Shown here one piece after another: positions 26,583-35,602 of a DNA stretch of 64,000 bases. The DNA is from Shewanella kaireitica (GTDB lineage Bacteria; Pseudomonadota; Gammaproteobacteria; Enterobacterales; Shewanellaceae): the NCBI RefSeq assembly GCF_023284045.1, contig NZ_JAKIKQ010000001.1, positions 248,001 to 312,000 on the forward strand, given 5' to 3'. The notes under the pieces were generated by a model. That model had not been told where the DNA came from. It saw only the letters and a list, made by a program, of their open reading frames with translations, and searched no databases. The translations under genes and the position numbers were made by a program. Position 1 is the stretch's first letter. Every line of letters starts with the position of its first letter.

Positions 26583-27211
26583 GGCCTTGGCTCTAGCGCC
26601 GCATTAAAATCTGATAGAGGCGTGACATCGCCTGCTTGCATGTCATCAATAAATATATTGCCAATTCTTACTCTGACCAACCTAAGTGTGGCAAAACCTA
26701 CTGCAGCGGTCATCTTTCTTATCTGACGATTTTTACCTTCACACAAGGTTACTGAAATCCAACTCGTTGGCCCATGGCGGGGATCGCGAATTTTACGTCC
26801 TCTTGCTGGTAGCTGTGGTTCCTCAGCCAACCTAAAAGCATTGCAGGGTAATGTTTGATACTTCTCGCCGTTAATACCGATCTCTACACCTAGTTGTAGC
26901 GCAGTTATCGCGCTGGCTGTAATATCACCATCGACTTGCACGTAATACTCTTTTTCTATGCCTTTACTGCGAATTTGATGACTCATCATACCGTCTGTTG
27001 TGAGTAACAATAGCCCCTCTGAGTCATGATCTAGCCTGCCTATTGCCATGGTTTTGTCTGGGAAGTTAAACAGTTCGCCCAGCAGTTTCTTGCGCTTACG
27101 AGTTTCAGGCAGAAACTGACTTAAAAAACCATAAGGTTTATAGATTTTAAAGTGCTGATGACTGATGTCATCATTAATAGCGCAGGCTTGTTCTTGATCG
27201 TTTAACGACAT
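26579..27211 (-). CDS. rluE: 23S rRNA pseudouridine synthase, RluE-like, 210 aa
   Basis: RsuA/RluE-family enzyme that isomerises a uridine in rRNA; RluE acts on U2457 of 23S rRNA in E. coli. The catalytic motif GRLDHDSEGLLLLT has Asp at about residue 61, and GKNRQIRKMTAAVG is the conserved C-terminal block. No S4 domain precedes it, as expected for RluE. I use ATG 27211, with AAGAG eight bases upstream; an upstream TTG at 27229 would add six residues. The family assignment is firm, the exact target less so. Confidence 0.85.
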   Translation of the reverse strand: MSLNDQEQACAINDDISHQHFKIYKPYGFLSQFLPETRKRKKLLGELFNFPDKTMAIGRLDHDSEGLLLLTTDGMMSHQIRSKGIEKEYYVQVDGDITASAITALQLGVEIGINGEKYQTLPCNAFRLAEEPQLPARGRKIRDPRHGPTSWISVTLCEGKNRQIRKMTAAVGFATLRLVRVRIGNIFIDDMQAGDVTPLSDFNAALEPRP

Positions 27212-27433
27212 GCAGATGCTCTTAATCAACGGAGTTAATCTTTTAAGGAAAGTTCATTATAAACCCGTTCAACTTGAAGATGCAGAATTCAGTGGGAGTT
27301 TAATGGACTTTAATCACGGCATTGATTGCTATTAATGTTCGTTCCCTTAGTAAAACCGATAACACAGAGTAAAGCCCATTTAGTCTGTGTAGTGGCTGTG
27401 TAATACTAATTTTTATATCAAGCCATTAATAGT

Positions 27434-27451
27434 AATGACAGCGTTGTCATT
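27434..27451. promoter_or_regulatory. NagR-like operator upstream of nagB
   Basis: AATGACAGCGTTGTCATT: 7-bp perfect arms around a CG-centred core, the shape of a LacI-family site and close to the NagR sites I recall for Shewanella N-acetylglucosamine genes. It sits 33 bases upstream of the nagB -10 box. Confidence 0.65.
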
Positions 27452-27480
27452 TAAGGTTATAGTTATGTTACATAACGCGT

Positions 27481-27489
27481 TGGTATAAT
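27481..27489 (+). promoter_or_regulatory. Extended -10 promoter of nagB
   Basis: TGGTATAAT: TATAAT at 27484-27489 with a TG one base upstream, an extended -10 that can work without a good -35. The start codon is 87 bases downstream. Confidence 0.55.
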
Positions 27490-27576
27490 TAGCCGCTGTT
27501 ATCCCTGTTTCTGTTGTCAGCATATTGTACTGGCATCGCAGTGACTGTTAGGTATTCACTTTTATTGGATCAATTT

Positions 27577-28368
27577 ATGCAAATCGTAATATTAAAAGAT
27601 AGTGCTGCAGTCGCGGCCTATGGCGCAAATATTTTTATAAAACAGCTGCAGAAGAGATCGCACTCAGTGCTGGGCTTAGCAACAGGGTCAACACCAGTAT
27701 CGCTTTATCAGCAGCTGATTGAAGCGACTAAGGCTGGCAACATTTCATTTTCTAATGCCACGACTTTTAATCTTGATGAATATCTAGGTCTTGCAGGCTC
27801 TCATCCGCAAAGTTACCGTTACTTTATGAAGCAGCAATTGTTTGATCATATCGATATTGATCAAGCAAACACTCACGTCCCCCCAGGTGATGCTGCTAAT
27901 CCTATTACGGCTTGCCAAGGCTACGAGCAACAGATTAAGGCTGCGGGGGGGATCGACATCCAGCTATTAGGGATAGGCCGCAATGGCCATATTGGTTTTA
28001 ATGAACCGTCATCGGGTTTAATGTCGCGCACTCGAGTGAAGACGTTAACTAAAGCAACAATTGACGATAATGCCCGTTTCTTTGACGCCGATGAGTATCA
28101 ACCGCACCTGTCGATTACCATGGGTATTGGCACCATCATGGATGCAAAGAAAGTCGTGCTATTAGCGACTGGCGCCAATAAAGCTGAAGCGATTAAGGCG
28201 ACAGTTGAAGGTCCGTTAACTGCTGCATGCCCTGCATCGGCGCTACAGATGCATAAAGATGTGGTACTGGTGATAGATGAAGCGGCGGCAGCTAGTTTGT
28301 CTGATTGTGATTTTTACAAGCATATAGAGGCTGAAAACCAGAAACTAATGGCTAGGCTCGGGCTGTAA
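27577..28368 (+). CDS. nagB: Glucosamine-6-phosphate deaminase
   Basis: Converts glucosamine 6-phosphate to fructose 6-phosphate and ammonia, the last step of amino-sugar catabolism. The 263-residue product from ATG 27577 starts [17 protein letters not shown], aligned with family starts; upstream in-frame codons are not family-like. Motifs: GLATGSTP (phosphate loop), [22 protein letters not shown] (catalytic His/Glu region) and SRTRVKTLT. It stands alone rather than in a nag cluster, but has a NagR-like operator and a strong terminator. Confidence 0.93.
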   Translation: MQIVILKDSAAVAAYGANIFIKQLQKRSHSVLGLATGSTPVSLYQQLIEATKAGNISFSNATTFNLDEYLGLAGSHPQSYRYFMKQQLFDHIDIDQANTHVPPGDAANPITACQGYEQQIKAAGGIDIQLLGIGRNGHIGFNEPSSGLMSRTRVKTLTKATIDDNARFFDADEYQPHLSITMGIGTIMDAKKVVLLATGANKAEAIKATVEGPLTAACPASALQMHKDVVLVIDEAAAASLSDCDFYKHIEAENQKLMARLGL

Positions 28369-28403
28369 AGGTCGTCAAAAATTGTAGGACAAATCTAATT
28401 AGT

Positions 28404-28435
28404 AAAAAGGGACGAGCTAAGGCTTGTCCCTTTTT
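28404..28435 (+). terminator. Terminator after nagB
   Basis: AAAAAGGGACGAGC-TAAG-GCTTGTCCCTTTTT, 14-bp stem with one G-T pair and a T-tract. Confidence 0.92.
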
Positions 28436-28635
28436 GGTGTAGGGCTTGAGTAAGTTACAGCTCTTTGTCGTGAGTGATTTAAGCATCACCAAACTAGGCT
28501 AGCGAACCACCTCAAATACCACCACTGTTCATATGTTAATTATTTGTATACTCTTTATTGGTTAAGATAATTTGTTAGGCCAAAATTAGGCTTGCAAGAG
28601 CAATAGCCCTTAATCACTTATTAGAGAGTAAAAAA

Positions 28636-29172
28636 ATGCTAAAAAAATTCTCAATAGCAGTACTGATACTCATCGCGCTGCCCTTTATTATCGCGCTATT
28701 TGTACAGAAAGAGTATTCGGTAGTGACTAATATCACCATAGATAAACCTGTGGTTGAAGTGTTTGATTATGTGAAGTATTTAAAGAATCAGGATAACTTC
28801 AGCGTCTGGGCACAGATGGATCCTGATATGGTTAAAAGCTATCGCGGTACTGACGGAACCGTAGGTTTTGTATCTCGTTGGGAAAGCCAACTGGAGGATG
28901 TTGGAGTTGGTGAGCAGGAGATCATGCGCATTGATGAAGGCAAGCGTATTGATTTCGAGTTGCGATTCTTTTCGCCTTTTGAGTCAACCGACCCCGCTTT
29001 TATGAGCACTGAAGCCGTAGGTGCTGAGCAAACCTTGGTGCAGTGGGGTTTTGATGGTCATTTAGAATACCCAATGAACCTGATGTTCCTGTTTCTAGAT
29101 TTCGAAACTATGATTGGCAACGATCTTAACCAAGGGCTTGAGCAGTTAAAGCAACAGCTTGAATCACAGTGA
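28636..29172 (+). CDS. SRPBCC-fold (polyketide cyclase-like) protein, membrane-anchored, 178 aa
   Basis: One N-terminal membrane segment (about 5-24), then a START/Bet v1-like domain: SVVTNITIDKPVVEVFDYVKYLKNQDNFSVWAQMDP is the typical first strand and helix, and the domain ends in the long C-terminal helix (LNQGLEQLKQQLESQ). Members bind hydrophobic ligands; no reaction can be assigned. GAGAG lies eight bases before ATG. The nitroreductase gene follows after 68 bases on the same strand and may be cotranscribed. Confidence 0.8.
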   Translation: MLKKFSIAVLILIALPFIIALFVQKEYSVVTNITIDKPVVEVFDYVKYLKNQDNFSVWAQMDPDMVKSYRGTDGTVGFVSRWESQLEDVGVGEQEIMRIDEGKRIDFELRFFSPFESTDPAFMSTEAVGAEQTLVQWGFDGHLEYPMNLMFLFLDFETMIGNDLNQGLEQLKQQLESQ

Positions 29173-29240
29173 GCTTAGCTTGCATAGGTAAGCCGAAACG
29201 GTTAAAAATCTATAATAATAACGATAAGCTAGGAAATAAT

Positions 29241-29912
29241 ATGACAGAGGCCCATCACCCGTTAACGGACTTTATTGAGTATCCTGAAGACGAAATGCTT
29301 GTGCGCGCAGAGCAAAACTATCAAGACGTTAAACGTCGTCACTCGATTCGTAAGTTCTCTGACAGAGCTGTACCAAAAGAGATCATTGAAAAATGTATTC
29401 TAGCGGCGGGAACAGCCCCTAACGGTGCTAACCACCAACCTTGGCACTTTGTCGCGATAAGTAGCCCTGAAATTAAAGCGCAAATTCGTCATGAGGCAGA
29501 GGCATTAGAGCAGGCTTTTTATGCTGGGCGAGCCGGTGAAGAGTGGCTCGATGCGTTAAAGCCTTTAGGCACAAATGCCAGCAAACCCTATCTTGAACAT
29601 GCACCTTGGTTAATTGCGATTTTCAGTAAGAAGCGCAGCGAAGAAGAGGGTGAGCAGAAGACTAACTACTATGTGCATGAGTCGGTGGGGATCGCGACAG
29701 GTTTTTTGATCCAAGCATTACACAATGCGGGACTAGGAACGCTTACTCATACTCCCAAACCTATGTCTTTTCTCAGTAAAGTCTGTGGCAGAGATAATTC
29801 AAACGAACGACCTTATATGCTGATTATTGCGGGTTATCCAAGTGAGGATGCAACGGTGCCAGAACATGCGCTGCAAAAGAAAGAGTTGGCAGAGATCTGC
29901 GACTTTATCTAA
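29241..29912 (+). CDS. Nitroreductase-family flavoprotein, 223 aa
   Basis: Start ATG 29241 has AGGA six bases upstream; the frame continues further 5' but without family sequence. FMN-binding RRHSIRKFSDRAVP at the N-terminus and APNGANHQPWHFVAI are nitroreductase hallmarks; GFLIQALHNAGLGTLTHTP is the C-terminal binding block. The long insertion around EQAFYAGRAGEEWLDALKPLG resembles the iodotyrosine-deiodinase-like/BluB-like branch of the family. Substrate unknown. Confidence 0.85.
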   Translation: MTEAHHPLTDFIEYPEDEMLVRAEQNYQDVKRRHSIRKFSDRAVPKEIIEKCILAAGTAPNGANHQPWHFVAISSPEIKAQIRHEAEALEQAFYAGRAGEEWLDALKPLGTNASKPYLEHAPWLIAIFSKKRSEEEGEQKTNYYVHESVGIATGFLIQALHNAGLGTLTHTPKPMSFLSKVCGRDNSNERPYMLIIAGYPSEDATVPEHALQKKELAEICDFI

Positions 29913-29925
29913 AAGCTAAAAAGAT

Positions 29926-29965
29926 AAAAAAAGAGCATAGCGTCAGTCGACGGTATGCTCTTTTT
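29926..29965. terminator. Bidirectional terminator between nitroreductase gene and hmp
   Basis: AAAAAAGAGCATA...TATGCTCTTTTT, a 12-bp stem with a 14-base loop and T-tracts on both strands; it lies between two convergent genes. Confidence 0.88.
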
Positions 29966-29985
29966 ATGGCTTGTTAAGCTAGCGC

Positions 29986-31188
29986 TTAAAGCGAAGCGTG
30001 TGGCCCAAATACCTCGTAGTGAATGCGCTCAGCTTCGACTCCAAGCTCTATCAGCTGTTGCTTAGCAAACTGCATAAAAGCAACTGGTCCACACAAGTAA
30101 TAGTCGCCATGTTCAATCGGCAGTGCATCTCTCAGCGTGGCAAAATTCATAAAACCTTGGTGTATGTTGCTAACATTAGTAACTTCATTTGATTGAGCAA
30201 TATCGCGGTACCATGTGTGATGTTGTAGATCTAAACTTAGCCCTAGTGTTTCCACTCGTTGGTTAAATGAGTGCTGCTCTACGCCTTCGCAGGCATGCAG
30301 GTAGAATACTGGCTTAGCGAAAGACTTAGCCGCCAACATCTCCAGCATTGATTGCATCGGTGTCACCCCTACACCGGCTGAAATAAGTACTACAGGGGCT
30401 TCACGCTCCTCGTAGTGAAAATCGCCAGCGGGTGGGTAGACATCAAGACTGTCGCCAACATTCATGTGATCATGCAGATAGTTCGATACTACACCAGGCG
30501 TTGCTTGTGCTTCACGCTTAACTGAGATGCGGTATTGCTTACCATTAGGTTTATCCGATAGTGAGTACTGACGCATTTCACGATATTCATGTTCAGCAGG
30601 CTCTACACAAATTCCAAGGTACTGGCCGGGTTCAAAATCAATAACTGCTAGGCCATCTACAGGAGTAAGCACAAAGCTTGTTACCAGCTCTGATTCTTTA
30701 GTTTTGTTGGTAATTGTAAACTGCCGCGCACCTTGCCAGCCGCCAGTTTCATTGGCACTTCTATGGTAAAGGGCACCTTCGCGCTCGATAAAGATCCCTG
30801 CGAGTACACCGTAAGCTGCGCCCCAAGCTTCTTCGACTTCAGGAGTAAAAGCATCTGGTGCTAATTCTCTTAGGGTCTCAAGTAGGTGATGACCAACGAT
30901 TGGATAATGCTCTGGCTGAATATTAAAGCTGGTGTGTTTATGGGCGATGCGCTCTACAGCGCCAGTTAATGCACCCAAGTTATCAATGTTTTTAGCATAG
31001 GCTGCAACGGCATTGAAAAGGGCTGCGGGCTGGCCGCCAGAATGCTGATGGCTCAAGTTGAAGATATGTTTTAGCTCTGGATTGTGGCTAAACATACGTT
31101 TATAAAAGTGTTCGGTGATGGCAGTACCAGCAGACTCTAATAATGGAATGGTGCTCTTAACTATGCTGATATGTTTTTCAGATAACAT
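29986..31188 (-). CDS. hmp: Flavohemoglobin, nitric oxide dioxygenase
   Basis: Oxidises nitric oxide to nitrate with O2 and NAD(P)H in the cytoplasm. The 400-residue protein has an N-terminal globin (1-140) with proximal His85 and distal Tyr29 and Gln53 at the same numbers as E. coli Hmp. It is followed by a FAD domain (RQYSLSD) and a NAD domain (ISAGVGVTPMQSML; YYLCGPVAFM). AAGGA lies seven bases before ATG. It follows nnrS by 105 bases on the same strand; a palindrome at 31258-31273 lies in that gap. Control by NO is expected, either by read-through from the NorR-driven promoter or by a local one. Confidence 0.97.
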   Translation of the reverse strand: MLSEKHISIVKSTIPLLESAGTAITEHFYKRMFSHNPELKHIFNLSHQHSGGQPAALFNAVAAYAKNIDNLGALTGAVERIAHKHTSFNIQPEHYPIVGHHLLETLRELAPDAFTPEVEEAWGAAYGVLAGIFIEREGALYHRSANETGGWQGARQFTITNKTKESELVTSFVLTPVDGLAVIDFEPGQYLGICVEPAEHEYREMRQYSLSDKPNGKQYRISVKREAQATPGVVSNYLHDHMNVGDSLDVYPPAGDFHYEEREAPVVLISAGVGVTPMQSMLEMLAAKSFAKPVFYLHACEGVEQHSFNQRVETLGLSLDLQHHTWYRDIAQSNEVTNVSNIHQGFMNFATLRDALPIEHGDYYLCGPVAFMQFAKQQLIELGVEAERIHYEVFGPHASL

Positions 31189-31257
31189 CTAAATATCCTT
31201 AATCAATTTTGTGCTCGAAAGCGGCACTGTTAGGGTGTGATTTCTGGTTATAATTTT

Positions 31258-31273
31258 TCAGAATCTATTCTGA
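31258..31273. promoter_or_regulatory. Perfect palindrome upstream of hmp
   Basis: TCAGAATCTATTCTGA: 7-bp arms around CT, 70 bases before the hmp start. No T-run follows on the minus strand, so an operator is more likely than a terminator. It does not match NsrR or NorR consensus as I know them. Confidence 0.4.
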
Positions 31274-31293
31274 TTCGACGCTAAAAATTCGCT

Positions 31294-32577
31294 TTAGTTC
31301 GGCCTTGGACGCACAAGGATCAGGCTGTAGTGCCAGATGAATAAACTGAAGGCGACTACCCAGCAAGTTGCGCTAATATCCCAAGCCAAGATAGGCTGCT
31401 GAGCTAACGGTAATATCACTCGTGCTAAGGCTCCTGCAAGAATAAGCATGAAGGCGATATTGATTGAAAAGTGAGGCTTTAATGGTCGACCGGTATGGCC
31501 TAATGAGACGCGGGCAATCATCGCGAGGATCATCGCGCCGAGTGTACCGACCGTGATTAAGTGTAGCGCATCAGCAAAACGTAATGCGTCAATATGATAG
31601 CTAGCCCCGAGCGCAATCAAGCCCAGTGCTAAAGCTAAGTATGAACCGTGCAGTGACCATAATAATGGCACCTTTAAAGTGGCTAGGCTATTCCAGTTGA
31701 ACAAACGCAGTAGGTGCATAACACCTGCTAATATCAGTAACGTTGCTGGAGTGAAAGGAAGCTCGATAAAGTAGCCTGTAAAAAAGACGGCCAGTCCAAG
31801 TAGAGAAACCCAAGGTAACCATTTATCAAGTTGCGGTGTTGATTTTACCTTGGCATTTTCAGCACCTCTGCCGGTGAAAAATGGAATGACGCGGCCACCA
31901 ATAATGCCGACTAACAAACAAAACAGTAAAATAGCGCAGCGAGAAAGGTGCATTGCTAACTCTGTGTAGCCATTTATATCAGCCAATAAAAATCCAATAT
32001 TAAATGACATCATTGCCGTTAGTAATGGAATGAATTGATAGTTACGACTACTTTTAGCTTTAATCACCATATTGGCCAAATAACCAATCGAGATAAGCCA
32101 CCAAGATGCTTGCAGTGCGACCGCTGCTAGCTGCAGTTTGGGGTCGTTCGACCAGAGTAAGCCACGTACCGCTAGCCAGATTAGTGTTAGCGCTATTAGT
32201 GGTAAACCGTTTATGCTGCGGCGGTTAGTCCAGGTCTGGGCGGCAGTGAGCAAAAAGCCAACCGCAATGGTTGCTGCAAAACCAAATAACATTTCATGGA
32301 TATGCCAAACAACAGGGCTTAGGCCTGTTGTTGCTAGGCTAGGTAGCTGGCCATGTAAAAAGAGTAGCCAAGCTGCAATGCTAAGCACTGATGAGAACGT
32401 GGCAGCTAAAAACCAAGGTCTGAAAGCAAGCTCCCATAAAGGCATATCGCTGATCTTGCTCAACAATGAATCAGGTTTTATTACCACAGCCTCTACTTCA
32501 CCGCTGGCTGAGAGTACTTGCTTGGTCTTGGGAGCGCTAATCGTTTGCATCAGTATTGTTGTCCAAATGGTAGTCAT
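31294..32577 (-). CDS. nnrS: NnrS family membrane protein, 427 aa
   Basis: Polytopic inner-membrane protein with about 12 hydrophobic segments. It carries the NnrS hallmarks FRPWFLAATFSSVLSIAAWLL near the N-terminus, WHIHEMLFGFAATIAVGFLLTAAQTWT (conserved His pair) and RVIPFFTGRG. NnrS is a haem- and copper-containing protein that protects against nitrosative stress. ATG 32577 has no clear ribosome binding site; ATG 32550 (MQTISAPK) is an alternative. It lies 39 bases after the small membrane protein gene, under the sigma-54/NorR promoter. Confidence 0.92.
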   Translation of the reverse strand: MTTIWTTILMQTISAPKTKQVLSASGEVEAVVIKPDSLLSKISDMPLWELAFRPWFLAATFSSVLSIAAWLLFLHGQLPSLATTGLSPVVWHIHEMLFGFAATIAVGFLLTAAQTWTNRRSINGLPLIALTLIWLAVRGLLWSNDPKLQLAAVALQASWWLISIGYLANMVIKAKSSRNYQFIPLLTAMMSFNIGFLLADINGYTELAMHLSRCAILLFCLLVGIIGGRVIPFFTGRGAENAKVKSTPQLDKWLPWVSLLGLAVFFTGYFIELPFTPATLLILAGVMHLLRLFNWNSLATLKVPLLWSLHGSYLALALGLIALGASYHIDALRFADALHLITVGTLGAMILAMIARVSLGHTGRPLKPHFSINIAFMLILAGALARVILPLAQQPILAWDISATCWVVAFSLFIWHYSLILVRPRPN

Positions 32578-32616
32578 AAACAGTAATTGCGATCAAAATT
32601 CTTTCGTAGGGCGTTG

Positions 32617-32973
32617 CTACAACTGTAAGTGCCCCATGCCATCGAGCCCTATGCAGCGCATCACGTAGCCAATTTTTACTGCGGTCGCAAACAGTATCAA
32701 ACCGATGTGGCTAGCTACTTGTGCCCACAATGAAAAACTATCTGCATAGGAGTAACCGACTAAAATGCACAACAGTAAGCCAATGATCGCAATCAACATG
32801 GTGCTATTGCCGCCAATCAGTGCATGTGAATAAAATCGATTCGATGCCGCACCGAGTTGCACTAACGTACGTTGCTTGACTGTTGATGTAGCAGAAAGCT
32901 GAATGTTTTGCTTTTGAGTTAACTCGTCGACTAAATCTTCGTGAGAGTAGGGCATTGATTGTGTTGTTATCAT
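32617..32973 (-). CDS. Small membrane protein in the NO-response operon, 118 aa
   Basis: A polar N-terminus of about 50 residues, then two membrane segments (about 57-77 and 84-105) and a short tail. I do not recognise a family. GGAG lies seven bases before ATG 32973. It is the first gene after the sigma-54 promoter at 33020-33036 and precedes nnrS by 39 bases, so it is probably part of NO defence, perhaps helping NnrS; that role is inferred from position only. Confidence 0.75.
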   Translation of the reverse strand: MITTQSMPYSHEDLVDELTQKQNIQLSATSTVKQRTLVQLGAASNRFYSHALIGGNSTMLIAIIGLLLCILVGYSYADSFSLWAQVASHIGLILFATAVKIGYVMRCIGLDGMGHLQL

Positions 32974-33019
32974 GAGTTTGCTCCATTTGCTCTGCTACAG
33001 TGTGCTTGAACTAGAGTAC

Positions 33020-33036
33020 TGCGATAACCGTGCCAA
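33020..33036 (-). promoter_or_regulatory. Sigma-54 promoter for the nnrS operon
   Basis: On the minus strand TTGGCACGGTTATCGCA: GG of the -24 element and GC of the -12 element are ten bases apart, as the consensus TGGCAC-N5-TTGC requires. It lies about 47 bases before the 118-aa gene, with NorR boxes just upstream of it. Confidence 0.8.
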
Positions 33037-33047
33037 CATTCACGGTA

Positions 33048-33058
33048 GTGATAATTAC
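33048..33058. promoter_or_regulatory. Possible third NorR box
   Basis: GTGATAATTAC fits GT-N7-AC and sits in TAGTGATAATTACTA, a near palindrome. Weaker than the two boxes further right, and close to the -24 element. Confidence 0.4.
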
Positions 33059-33085
33059 TAGCATTTAGCCTCCTAACTGAATGGG

Positions 33086-33104
33086 TGTAGTCATTTTGAC
33101 TACA
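33086..33104. promoter_or_regulatory. NorR box, perfect palindrome
   Basis: TGTAGTCATTTTGACTACA is a perfect 19-bp palindrome holding GT-CATTTTG-AC, the NorR consensus GT-N7-AC. Its centre is about 60 bases upstream of the sigma-54 -24 element. Confidence 0.75.
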
Positions 33105-33110
33105 CTTGAT

Positions 33111-33126
33111 TGTAGTCATAAAGACT
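33111..33126. promoter_or_regulatory. Second NorR box
   Basis: TGTAGTCATAAAGACT contains GT-CATAAAG-AC; centre 25 bases from the previous box, so both lie near the same helix face spacing range as the multiple boxes of E. coli norVW. Confidence 0.65.
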
Positions 33127-33203
33127 CGTTGGTGTGTTTTTGATGGATAATGGCTAGCGTGATAAGCTAAAGCCAGTTTTAGTTAATTAGGTTTACTGTT
33201 CTT

Positions 33204-34817
33204 GTGAGTGAAATATCTTCTGCAGCTTTGGTTCAACTCGCCCTAGATCTCACCAATAGCCTGACAAATCATGACAGATTTGAGCGCTTACTTAATACTG
33301 TGCGCCATACTGTTAATTGTGACGCTGTGGTGCTGCTACATGTGCAAGGTGAGTATTTGAAGCCGCTAGCACTACAAGGTCTGACTAAAGAAACTTTAGG
33401 CCGTCGATTTGAGATCGCTGCTCATCCAAGGTTTGAGCTAATATCTTCATCGCAAACACCGGTTCGTTTTGCTGCAGATAGCAAGTTAGCGGATCCCTAT
33501 GATGGACTGCTGCTTTCCCATGAAGGAGACCTCCCTGTGCATGCTTGTATGGGGTTACCACTATTGTCAGATGACAAACTGATCGGTATTTTGACTTTAG
33601 ACAGTATGGTTCCCAATGTATTCGATGAGATCCCTAAACGTACACTAGACATCATTGCTGCAATGTCAGCAGCCACCTTAAACACAGCGATATTATTACA
33701 GCAGCTTGAGCAGCTTTCTAAACATAATCAGCAGGTTGTTGCTGAGCTGACCCACGAAGCGTTAGTTAAGGACGGTGGCGAGCTCATCGGTAACAGCGAG
33801 ATCATGGTGAAACTCAAGCGTGAAATCGAGATGGTTGCAGCCTCTAATTTTTCTATTTTAATCGAGGGCGAAACCGGCGTGGGTAAGGAGTTGGTGGCCA
33901 GAACTCTACATCGACAATCTAGTCGCAGCGAAGGACCTTTGGTTTATGTTAACTGCGCCGCGCTACCTGAAAGCCTAATTGAGAGTGAGCTGTTTGGTCA
34001 CGTTAAAGGTGCATTTACAGGCGCCGATCGAAATCGAACTGGTAAGTTCAGCCTCGCGAGCGGCGGCACCATATTTTTAGATGAAATTGGCGAGTTACCA
34101 CTGGCGGTACAAAGTAAGTTACTTAGGGCGCTGCAGAATCAAGAGATCCAAGTTGTAGGTAAAGACGATGTTGAGTATGTCGACGTGCGCATTCTAGCTG
34201 CAACCAATAGACAACTAAAAGTAGAGGTCGAGCAGGGGCGTTTTCGCGCCGATCTGTATCACCGTCTGAGTGTGTATCCCGTTATTGTCCCGCCATTAAG
34301 GCAACGTGAAGGCGATATCAGTTTGCTTAGTGGCTACTTTATTGAATTAATGCGGCGTAAGCTTGGCATGAGTCAGTTGACCTTAAATGCCAGCGCGATA
34401 AAAATGCTAAATCAATATGACTGGCCCGGTAATGTACGTGAGCTAGAGCACGTTATTAGTCGAGCAGCGTTGCGAGCTCGAAGTGAGAGCACTGCAGCTA
34501 TAGTGCGTATAGGGCTCACCCATTTGGCTTTATTGTTGCCGAATAGTCCTCAAGAGGATGATAGCAAGGAACAAGCTGAAGAGTCGGCACTGCAGATCGA
34601 GGTGTTAGCGCAGGGAAACCTTAAACAGCAGACCGATGATTTTCAGCGGCAACGTATTTTGCAAACCTTGACTCAGTATTATGGCAACTGGTCCGCAACC
34701 GCTAAAGCACTGCAGATGGATCGCGCTAACTTAAATCGTTTGGCAAAACGTTTGGGTATTCGTGTGAGCAAGAGTATTGTGATTGAAGTTGGTGAGGCTG
34801 GGGTGGACAATGGATAA
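33204..34817 (+). CDS. norR: NorR nitric-oxide-sensing sigma-54 activator, 537 aa
   Basis: N-terminal GAF domain (about 15-175) that in NorR binds a mononuclear iron sensing NO. The His-x-Cys pair (His113, Cys115) and Asp133 correspond to ligand positions known in E. coli. AAA+ domain about 190-425 with Walker A GETGVGKE (222-229) and GAFTGA (269-274), the sigma-54 contact loop. Fis-type helix-turn-helix at the C-terminus ([24 protein letters not shown]). Starts with GTG 33204. It is divergent from the nnrS operon, with NorR boxes between, and its stop overlaps the cupin gene start by eight bases. Confidence 0.93.
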   Translation: MSEISSAALVQLALDLTNSLTNHDRFERLLNTVRHTVNCDAVVLLHVQGEYLKPLALQGLTKETLGRRFEIAAHPRFELISSSQTPVRFAADSKLADPYDGLLLSHEGDLPVHACMGLPLLSDDKLIGILTLDSMVPNVFDEIPKRTLDIIAAMSAATLNTAILLQQLEQLSKHNQQVVAELTHEALVKDGGELIGNSEIMVKLKREIEMVAASNFSILIEGETGVGKELVARTLHRQSSRSEGPLVYVNCAALPESLIESELFGHVKGAFTGADRNRTGKFSLASGGTIFLDEIGELPLAVQSKLLRALQNQEIQVVGKDDVEYVDVRILAATNRQLKVEVEQGRFRADLYHRLSVYPVIVPPLRQREGDISLLSGYFIELMRRKLGMSQLTLNASAIKMLNQYDWPGNVRELEHVISRAALRARSESTAAIVRIGLTHLALLLPNSPQEDDSKEQAEESALQIEVLAQGNLKQQTDDFQRQRILQTLTQYYGNWSATAKALQMDRANLNRLAKRLGIRVSKSIVIEVGEAGVDNG

Positions 34818-35127
34818 AGCTAATATTCTTGGTAACTTGGCTAAAGATCTTACTGAAGAGCAGTTTGAGGTAATCGTAAATACAGACAGCGTTTTAGTCG
34901 AGCGTATTATCTCTAAAGCCCACGTGACTCCTGCTGGACAGTGGTATGATCAGGAACGCAGCGAATGGGTGATGGTGATGCAGGGCGCGGCTAAATTGGA
35001 GTTTAAAACGGGTGAAATGGTGAGCTTAAAGCAAGGCGACTATGTCAATATTGGCGCCCATGTAAAGCATCGTGTTGCTTGGACTAGCGAGCAAACTGAG
35101 ACAATTTGGTTGGCGGTACATTACTAA
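34810..35127 (+). CDS. Small cupin protein downstream of norR, 105 aa
   Basis: Single cupin barrel. The family motifs are visible as SEWVMVMQGAAKLEF (motif 1, with Glu) and GDYVNIGAHVKHRVAWTS (motif 2, with His). Metal binding is likely; function unknown. ATG 34810 overlaps the norR stop, with GGGGTGG upstream, so translation is probably coupled and it may belong to the NO response. Confidence 0.82.
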   Translation: MDKANILGNLAKDLTEEQFEVIVNTDSVLVERIISKAHVTPAGQWYDQERSEWVMVMQGAAKLEFKTGEMVSLKQGDYVNIGAHVKHRVAWTSEQTETIWLAVHY

Positions 35128-35182
35128 TTTTAAGTCGTTATTAGCCACTATAGATAGTAAATCAATAAGGAAGATAGTCACT

Positions 35183-35389
35183 ATGCAACATGACAAATGG
35201 ACATGTATTAAGTGTAACAATAGAGAGTTTGAAACTGGTGAAATTCGTGTGTCAGGTGGCTTTTGGTCACGTATTTTTGATATGCAGAACAAGCGTTATT
35301 ACGCAGTGACTTGTAGCAACTGCAGCTATACCGAATTTTATAAAGGAAAATCTTCCGCCTTAGGTAACGCCTTCGATCTGTTTACTTAA
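35183..35389 (+). CDS. Zinc-ribbon protein, DUF2082-like, 68 aa
   Basis: Cys8-x2-Cys11 and Cys44-x2-Cys47 form a zinc ribbon (WTCIKCNN; VTCSNCSYTEFY). The ending SSALGNAFDLFT is typical of this family of predicted nucleic-acid-binding zinc ribbons. Start ATG 35183 with GGAAG upstream. Role unknown. It follows the cupin gene by 55 bases and may be read from the same transcript. Confidence 0.8.
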   Translation: MQHDKWTCIKCNNREFETGEIRVSGGFWSRIFDMQNKRYYAVTCSNCSYTEFYKGKSSALGNAFDLFT

Positions 35390-35602
35390 GTGATTCCTTA
35401 TAAATCGTACTGGATTAATGAGAAATTAATCAGACGGTTAACTTCCTCCTAGTAAGTCACTCTTCTCGATTGATACTGACTAGCCGTTGATGTTCTTCAT
35501 TAATGGCTAGTATTGCTGAGTATATTAGCTAACGCCAAATGTGAGATTTTGCTATAATCTTCGCCCCAAATAATAGTCTTTTCCTTTTTGAGTGATTTTT
35601 TT

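Noticed and set aside
31189-31293. NsrR operator for hmp
   Set aside because: The gap shows a palindrome but it does not resemble the NsrR consensus, so only an unnamed palindrome is reported.
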